Assembly (NCBI GenBank): GCA_002387735.1 | Contig: DGKJ01000083.1 | Location: 1-28,534, forward strand | Source: Bacteriovoracaceae bacterium UBA4573 | Lineage (GTDB): Bacteria > Bdellovibrionota > UBA1018 > UBA923 | Direction of reading: 5' to 3' | DNA length: 28,534 bases | In this document: piece by piece, positions 23,943-28,534 of the stretch | Position numbering within the stretch: the stretch's first letter is position 1 | Layout: each line of letters opens with the position of its first letter | Notes under the pieces: model-generated | The model's input: only the letters and a program-made list of their open reading frames with translations | Database searches by the model: none | What the model was told of the DNA's origin: nothing | Position numbers and translations under genes: made by a program

Positions 23943-25036
23943 AGTTGCTCAAAGTGAGAAGCCCTTACGCGACCACGTTGAGGTTCTGCCATGAGGTCGT
24001 CAGTCTCGATCACCGCTTCGATGATTTCGTATCCGCTTGATCCAAGATCTGTGGCGGCTCGAAGATAAAAATCTGGAAAGCCAAGAATATGACCAAATTT
24101 ATGGGCGAGCTCGCGAGGCGTGAGCCGCTCAGGCCCTAGTACGATTGCGCTTCCCAAGCGTTCAAAAGAACGCAAAGCCCCGGTAGTGAGAACCGCAGCG
24201 TTGGAAGGAAATAATTGGAGGTGGGCGTCGAGGTTTTGACTCGGATCGAAGCCCGGGGGCAATTTCGGACTGAATGTTCGTATATCCAGTTTCACTTGGT
24301 AGTGCTCCGTGCGCCATTCTTCTTCGACTGCTTTTTTGAAAACTGCGATAAACGCTGGATCCGAAATATCGGTTACAACTGGTACCGAAAAAGTTGAACC
24401 GATGCGCTTGATGTATTGTGGTTTTTGGACGTCAAACATTCGAGCAAGGTCAACATCTCTCGGAGATTTTTCAGCCCGGGCCAACAGTGCGGCGGCCTTC
24501 GTGAACGAGCTTTGTTGCGAGTCGACGCGACTTTGCCAAAACCAATTGTATTTAACATGTTCGTCGATAACGGTGTGCGCTTGGCGTAACTTGAGGGCGC
24601 CCGCTACGATTTGTTTGAGTACAACGCGAGCGTCGGGCTTAGAGAGTTTGGAAAGTGAACCAAGTTGTTGGTGAATTTCGTCCATTATAGCGCGTTCGCG
24701 CTCGATGAAGGCTAACGTGCGAGGCCAACTGTAAAAAGTTTTCTCAAGTCGTGGATGTTTCGGAGGCTCGGCGCGCGGCAAATTAACAGTGATTGACGGC
24801 AACACCTGATAGCCTTTCGGGGCGGGCCGCACAGGCGTTGGGGTGAGAGGTTTGCACAGAACGCGGTTATAGGTACGGCATGCAGCGTGAACCTGTTTAA
24901 TGCGCGTTTCAAGTTCGCTGCGATAGTCGGCATAGGCCGAATCGACTTTTCGGCCCGCGGTCGTATAAGATGGCTCGCGGTTTTGAGCCGCAGATAGTGA
25001 GGTGGAAAGACCCAGCAATAGCAGGATGCGAATCAT
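23915..25036 (-). CDS. Exported matrixin-like protein with altered zinc motif (HKFGH)
   Basis: A 373-aa secreted protein from ATG 25036, with signal peptide MIRILLLLGLSTSLSAA. A helical first half is followed by a metzincin-like segment near the C-terminus, H312-K313-F-G-H316-I-L-G319-F-P-D322. About 25 residues later comes a Met-turn-like DDLMAEPQRGRV, then HFEQL. The spacing equals HExxHxxGxxD, but the catalytic Glu is Lys (codon AAA, one base from GAA). The zinc ligands remain, so the protein probably binds metal but should not act as a normal protease. A single-base sequence error is the main alternative. Its ATG overlaps the LpdA stop by one base (TGATG), suggesting coupling. No similarity to the other metalloprotease outside the motif is evident by eye. 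Confidence 0.75.
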   Translation of the reverse strand: MIRILLLLGLSTSLSAAQNREPSYTTAGRKVDSAYADYRSELETRIKQVHAACRTYNRVLCKPLTPTPVRPAPKGYQVLPSITVNLPRAEPPKHPRLEKTFYSWPRTLAFIERERAIMDEIHQQLGSLSKLSKPDARVVLKQIVAGALKLRQAHTVIDEHVKYNWFWQSRVDSQQSSFTKAAALLARAEKSPRDVDLARMFDVQKPQYIKRIGSTFSVPVVTDISDPAFIAVFKKAVEEEWRTEHYQVKLDIRTFSPKLPPGFDPSQNLDAHLQLFPSNAAVLTTGALRSFERLGSAIVLGPERLTPRELAHKFGHILGFPDFYLRAATDLGSSGYEIIEAVIETDDLMAEPQRGRVRASHFEQLQVTTETKL

Positions 25037-26469
25037 CACTGTTTGTGAACAGACAGGCCCTGAGTATCGAGAAATGACTCCCAAACCATTTCGCTCAGCG
25101 TAGGGTGAGGGTGAATAGTTTCCGCAATATCGTTGGCGGTAAGTCCGGCCGACATTGCCAGGGCGACTTCCGAGATCAAGTTGCTCGCGTCATGACCGAT
25201 CATGGTGCAACCAACGACTCGCCCTGTGTCGCGATCCACAACGGCTTTAACTAGCCCCTCTGTTTCGCCAATACACATGGCTTGAGAATTTTCAGCGTAG
25301 AAAAACTTTCCGATCGCGACATTAATTCCCTTTTGGCGCGCCTGGTCGGGTTGTAGGCCCACCGAGGCCATTTCGGGAATCGTGAAAATGGCGCCAGGGA
25401 CGGTGTTGTAGTCGGTCTTGGCTTCGCTGCCACACATTGCTCCCACTGCAATTCCGGCATCGTACCACGCCTTGTGGGCAAGCATTTGACCGCCGACAAC
25501 ATCTCCGCCGGCATAGAGGCCTCTGCAGTGAGTTTCGAGACGGTCGTCTACTAATATGTGCCCGCGGGGAGTGGTTTGCACGCCAATGGTTTCGAGTCCG
25601 AGATCGTCGGAATTCGGTTTGCGGCCAATTGCGAGCAACACTTTATCAGTAAGCAGTGTTTCTGTTTTGTTTTGTACGTCGAGATGCAGTTTGACAGCCT
25701 GTTCACCGTCTTCGCGGACCTCCACCTTCGCCACTTTAGAGTGCAGGTGGATGCGAATGCCTTCTTTAGAAAAGCGCTGCATGAGCAGTTGCACAATTTC
25801 TGGATCCATCGCCGATAACACTTGGTTCGAGTGTTCAAGCAAATGAATGCGCACGCCGAATTTGCTTAAAATGCTGGCAAATTCGCAGGCCACAACACCG
25901 CCGCCCACGATGGTCAGGGTGTCCGGCAACTCTCGCATGAGCACGATGTCGTCGGTCGTGAGGATATGCTCGTGATCGGCCTTTAAAACATCGGTTTCAG
26001 AAGGGCGAGACCCAGTGGCGACGAATAAAAACCTTGCCGTGAGCTCAGTTCGAAAACCTTCGTCGGCAGTAATTGCGATTTTAAAGGGTTCTTTAGAGAG
26101 CACTTTTGCCGACGCTTGGAAAACCTTCACGCCGAGCCTTTCCATGCGTCCACGAATTGTCGAAACCATTTGATCAATGATGCCGAACTGGCGATCAATT
26201 GCGACGCCAAAGTCGAAAGATATTTTGCCGTCAATCGCGATGCCGTGTTTTTTGAGGTGTTTAAGGCGTTCCAGTTCCAGGGCCGTGCCCCACAACGCTT
26301 TGGTTGGAATGCAGCCGCGATTTATACAAGCCCCGCCTATTCGGGCCTTTTCAACCACAGCTACTTTAAATCCCTGGAGTGCTCCTTTAATTGCGGCGGT
26401 ATAACCGGCCGGCCCACCCCCAAGTATTACGAGGTCGAATTCGGAAGAGTCTTTGTTTGGCGCCGTCAT
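25036..26469 (-). CDS. lpdA: Dihydrolipoyl dehydrogenase
   Basis: A 477-aa flavoenzyme (E3) that reoxidises the lipoyl groups of 2-oxoacid dehydrogenases or the glycine cleavage system. FAD-binding GGGPAGY lies at 17-23. The redox disulphide C48-INRG-C53 sits in GGACINRGCIPTKAL, and the second dinucleotide loop is VGGGVVACEFA. LYAGGDVVGG is the FAD motif, and the terminal HPHPTLSE carries the catalytic H455-E460 pair. The length is normal. No E1 or E2 genes adjoin it. It is translationally coupled to a 78-aa unknown upstream (ATGA) and to the altered matrixin-like protein downstream (TGATG), so this copy may serve other complexes in trans. Confidence 0.94.
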   Translation of the reverse strand: MTAPNKDSSEFDLVILGGGPAGYTAAIKGALQGFKVAVVEKARIGGACINRGCIPTKALWGTALELERLKHLKKHGIAIDGKISFDFGVAIDRQFGIIDQMVSTIRGRMERLGVKVFQASAKVLSKEPFKIAITADEGFRTELTARFLFVATGSRPSETDVLKADHEHILTTDDIVLMRELPDTLTIVGGGVVACEFASILSKFGVRIHLLEHSNQVLSAMDPEIVQLLMQRFSKEGIRIHLHSKVAKVEVREDGEQAVKLHLDVQNKTETLLTDKVLLAIGRKPNSDDLGLETIGVQTTPRGHILVDDRLETHCRGLYAGGDVVGGQMLAHKAWYDAGIAVGAMCGSEAKTDYNTVPGAIFTIPEMASVGLQPDQARQKGINVAIGKFFYAENSQAMCIGETEGLVKAVVDRDTGRVVGCTMIGHDASNLISEVALAMSAGLTANDIAETIHPHPTLSEMVWESFLDTQGLSVHKQ

Positions 26470-26702
26470 TTTTTAACGTTCGGATCTAGACGCATGGCCC
26501 ATAGGTCGCGAGCCAAGCCCCTGAGAAAAGTAACTTGTTCCAGTTTTTCGGGAGCGTATCCGCCGTCGTAAATGCGTGGCTCGAGATCGCCTACAAAATT
26601 GTGAAGGGCGGTGACCGCTTTATCCAGCCCCTCTTTTTCAACCATCTTCATATATTTTTGGCGAATTTCCTGCCGATCGAAAGAAAAAGGTGAGGTATTC
26701 AT
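26466..26702 (-). CDS. Small protein of unknown function coupled to lpdA (78 aa)
   Basis: Unrecognised. From ATG 26700-26702 it encodes 78 residues, helical and charged, with QEIRQKYMKMVEKEGLDKAV and GGYAPEKLEQVTFLRGLARD segments and no signal peptide. Its TGA overlaps the lpdA ATG (ATGA), so translation of the two should be linked. The upstream gene stops 20 nt before it. The frame is open further back to 26744, without support for an earlier start. Confidence 0.65.
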   Translation of the reverse strand: MNTSPFSFDRQEIRQKYMKMVEKEGLDKAVTALHNFVGDLEPRIYDGGYAPEKLEQVTFLRGLARDLWAMRLDPNVKK

Positions 26703-26722
26703 AGGCCGAAAAGATATCGTCG

Positions 26723-27556
26723 TTAGGCCTGATGCGCAAGCCAAGCTTGCACGATTTTCTGATAGATCTCGAGCTCTTCGAAATCGTTAGCGAACTCGGG
26801 CTCGTCTTCTGTTTCTAGTGCTACGATGGTGCGAACCAAGCGGTCCCGATCAACTACAACATGTTTTAGTCGCGAACGTATAGCGCGGCGAATGTGGCGA
26901 TCATTGGCTGGTACGTCGATTTTGTAATATCGATAGGCAATCGCGTATTCCGCGATCGCCCTATAAGCAAGTTCCTCAAGATGCGAGTCTTTGGAATACA
27001 ATAAGAGGGCGACTTCAGTGAAGAGTCGCCGAGTTTCCTTTAATATGTCTGCCATGTGGTCCGACGCGTTTTGGCGATTGAGATCCCAAACGGCGTTTAG
27101 AACTCGATAACGGCGATCTAGCGCTTCGCCATCTCTCGGCTTGGGCAGACCCTTGGCGTGTTCAAGTTTCCAGGAATGTCTTGAAACGATCGCATTGAGA
27201 GGGCCCAAAATTGAACTCGTCATACCAGAGAGCACCACACCCGTGACGATGCCGATTGCCACGGCGTATTTTTCGGGCACAAAAATAGAGATCCCCGAAG
27301 CCAATGCGAGCGTACTGGTGAGGAGCAAAGTTTTAACCCCGAAGCGCCTTAAACGGTGGGAAGTTGGTTCCTGGATAATTTCAATTTCGTCGGCTTCCGC
27401 AAGGGAAGAGTCGCTTGTGTTGCTGGCCTGTACAATTTGAAGGCATTGTTTGGCGCCGTCGGATTTGGGCGAAGAATCGTTGGCAAACGCACTCGGTGGA
27501 CGAACGAGTAGAACCGACATCATTGTGAAGACTGCGAACGTGCGTAAAAGAGCCAT
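26723..27556 (-). CDS. Exported/membrane protein of unknown function (277 aa)
   Basis: Not recognised. It has a signal peptide (residues 1-25, SAFA-NDS), an acidic linker, then a Gly/Ser-rich pair of hydrophobic helices (TLLLTSTLALASGISIFVP and YAVAIGIVTGVVLSGMTSSI). A long helical C-terminal domain (about 130-277) is rich in Arg, Glu and Tyr, with ELAYRAIAEYAIAYRYYKID. The layout resembles that of the unknown at 17697-18359 only in general plan. No ribosome site is obvious. It precedes the small lpdA-coupled gene on the same strand by 20 nt and could share its transcript. Confidence 0.75.
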   Translation of the reverse strand: MALLRTFAVFTMMSVLLVRPPSAFANDSSPKSDGAKQCLQIVQASNTSDSSLAEADEIEIIQEPTSHRLRRFGVKTLLLTSTLALASGISIFVPEKYAVAIGIVTGVVLSGMTSSILGPLNAIVSRHSWKLEHAKGLPKPRDGEALDRRYRVLNAVWDLNRQNASDHMADILKETRRLFTEVALLLYSKDSHLEELAYRAIAEYAIAYRYYKIDVPANDRHIRRAIRSRLKHVVVDRDRLVRTIVALETEDEPEFANDFEELEIYQKIVQAWLAHQA

Positions 27557-27617
27557 ATGGAGCGTGAATACGAGAAAGTGTTCGTCGTGTCTATTTTTGA
27601 TTTTTGACGGCTGCTTT

Positions 27618-28220
27618 TTACGCGGGGCGGTTCATTTCGAAAAAATCTGTGACGCGGACATAAACATTTTCGTTGATACGTCCGATGGGGCGAAGTTTTT
27701 GGATGTCGACCACGCCGTCGTCTGAAAGCAAACCGTCTTTGAAATGAAAGCAAACAATTTCGCCAATGACGATCGATGCTTGCACATCACCGAGATCGAG
27801 AATTGATTTCAGTTTGCATTCGAGCTGAATGGGACTTTCGGCTATGCGCGGTGCGGTAACCAATTCGCTTTTTAGCGGTGTGAGCCCTGTGACATCGAAT
27901 TCGCTCATGTCGGGCGGATAACTGCCGGACGCCATGTTCATGGCGTTTGCGAGGTTTTCGTCGACAATATTGACCACGAAGTCTCGAGTATTTTCGATGT
28001 TGCGGATCGTATCTTTTTTGGTTTCGCCGCGACGCATAACACTAAACGCAATCGTGGGCGGGGAAGGTGTAACTCCCATAAAAAAACAAAAAGGCGCCGC
28101 ATTGGGAACTGAGTTTTTGTTGGAAGTAGAGACGAACGCGATGGGTCGCGGACCAATACTTGAAGTGAGGAGCTGGTAGGCCTCCCGCGTGCCCAACGCG
28201 TTTGAAAGAATTTTCTTCAT
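27618..28220 (-). CDS. Flavin reductase family protein (FMN-binding, flavoredoxin-like)
   Basis: A 200-aa split-barrel flavin protein of the DIM6/NTAB flavin-reductase-like family. SIGPRPIAFVSTSNK near 21-35 is the typical FMN-binding strand, and NAAPFCFFMGVTPSPPTIAFSV and KKDTIRNIENTRDFVVNIVD are the other conserved segments. Members reduce free FMN or act as electron carriers or oxygenase partners; no partner gene is adjacent. GGAGGGAGC before the ATG gives a strong ribosome site, part of which lies within the 29-nt palindrome immediately upstream. Regulation at this point is likely. Confidence 0.9.
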   Translation of the reverse strand: MKKILSNALGTREAYQLLTSSIGPRPIAFVSTSNKNSVPNAAPFCFFMGVTPSPPTIAFSVMRRGETKKDTIRNIENTRDFVVNIVDENLANAMNMASGSYPPDMSEFDVTGLTPLKSELVTAPRIAESPIQLECKLKSILDLGDVQASIVIGEIVCFHFKDGLLSDDGVVDIQKLRPIGRINENVYVRVTDFFEMNRPA

Positions 28221-28225
28221 GCTCC

Positions 28226-28254
28226 CTCCAATAGTCTTTTAAAGACTATTGGAG
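28226..28254. promoter_or_regulatory. 29-nt perfect palindrome over the flavin reductase ribosome site
   Basis: Arms of 14 nt (CTCCAATAGTCTTT and its exact complement, 28226-28239 and 28241-28254) flank one central base at 28240. Its left edge is 5 nt from the start codon (28220) and includes the first bases of the GGAGGG ribosome site. It may be an operator for a dimeric repressor or an RNA hairpin limiting translation. No T-run follows on either strand, arguing against an intrinsic terminator. A weak -35/-10 pair (TTGCCG 28271-28266, TAGTCT 28248-28243) would place the palindrome over the transcription start. Confidence 0.7.
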
Positions 28255-28274
28255 TTTGCAGCGCCCGGCAAGGC

Positions 28275-28534
28275 CTAGTCAGCTAACACGCCGCGATGAA
28301 AATAGGGCCGTCTTTTGGTCTTTGTCTCGGATCTTGCGACGGTAGCCGACGACTCAGATTTGGCGTTCGATTCAACAGTTTGTTTTTCGGCGGCGATTTT
28401 ACGGTCTTTCACCGTTGGAAAATCTTTTAAGTCGCTGTTGGCGATTCCCGCGAACCCTGATTGAGCACCCAAAACGAGAGTTAGAGCAAATGCGAATCCA
28501 AAAAGCGCTCCGGCCTTGCGGATTGTATTGTTAG
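28275..28534 (-). CDS. Partial exported protein, N-terminus beyond window edge
   Basis: The frame is open from the right edge to a TAG/TTA-type stop at 28275. Reading in frame from the edge gives NNTIRKAGALFGFAFALTLV followed by LGAQSGFA, a signal peptide lacking only its first residues, so the start codon lies just outside. The mature part (about 57 residues) is low-complexity, rich in Lys, Ser, Thr and Ala, ending KRRPYFHRGVLAD. The function is unknown. It ends 54 nt before the flavin reductase ATG and could share transcription with it. Confidence 0.6.
   Translation of the reverse strand, partial: NNTIRKAGALFGFAFALTLVLGAQSGFAGIANSDLKDFPTVKDRKIAAEKQTVESNAKSESSATVARSETKTKRRPYFHRGVLAD

Overview
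The window looks like a compact, Gram-negative bacterial chromosome of intermediate GC content. It has outer-membrane efflux parts, many proteins with signal peptides, periplasmic enzymes and surface-polysaccharide genes. The mix of secreted hydrolases and metzincin-type proteins, very short intergenic gaps and many lineage-specific exported proteins would fit a Bdellovibrionota/Oligoflexia-type organism. That assignment is inference only; no rRNA or other phylogenetic marker is present. No tRNA, rRNA, insertion sequence, phage gene or CRISPR array was found. No gene-free stretch exceeds about 210 bases.

Region 1 (1-4400, + strand) is a heavy-metal efflux operon. It holds an HME-type RND pump whose N-terminus is missing or frameshifted at the window edge, a small exported HEGHDH protein, and a TolC-like outer-membrane channel, all joined by 1-4 nt overlaps. 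Region 2 (4410-8091, - strand) is a four-gene nucleotide-sugar operon: cupin isomerase, zinc-binding C-methyltransferase, NAD-dependent epimerase/dehydratase and Gfo/Idh/MocA oxidoreductase. It probably makes a modified, possibly C-methylated, sugar for surface glycan. A 200-nt divergent spacer with a 12-bp triplicated repeat separates it from an unknown exported protein (8292-9545, +). Region 3 (9525-11627, -) is a GT87-like membrane glycosyltransferase followed directly by a GT2 glycosyltransferase.

Region 4 (11747-19775) carries an exported endonuclease/exonuclease/phosphatase-fold protein. Next is a minus-strand run of an 87-aa helical protein, a matrixin-like metalloprotease, an exported alpha/beta-hydrolase, a 63-aa ORF in frame with the hydrolase stop, and a periplasmic rhodanese. 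Divergent from it are a periplasmic beta-carbonic anhydrase and an unknown exported protein. Another unknown exported protein and an SLT-type lytic transglycosylase follow.

Region 5 (19988-28534) contains a short CNNM/CorC-type membrane protein overlapping a CBM9-like protein, a ThrE-family exporter, an HNH endonuclease with a downstream partner, and a degenerate (HKFGH) matrixin-like protein. It continues with dihydrolipoyl dehydrogenase coupled to a small ORF, an unknown exported protein, a flavin reductase family protein preceded by a 29-nt perfect palindrome, and a partial exported protein at the right edge.

Two architectural points stand out. Five of six convergent gene pairs overlap tail to tail by 17-28 nt, and the sixth is 9 nt apart. 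Many same-strand neighbours overlap as ATGA, TGATG or TAATG, so translational coupling and Rho-type or antisense-influenced 3' ends are likely.
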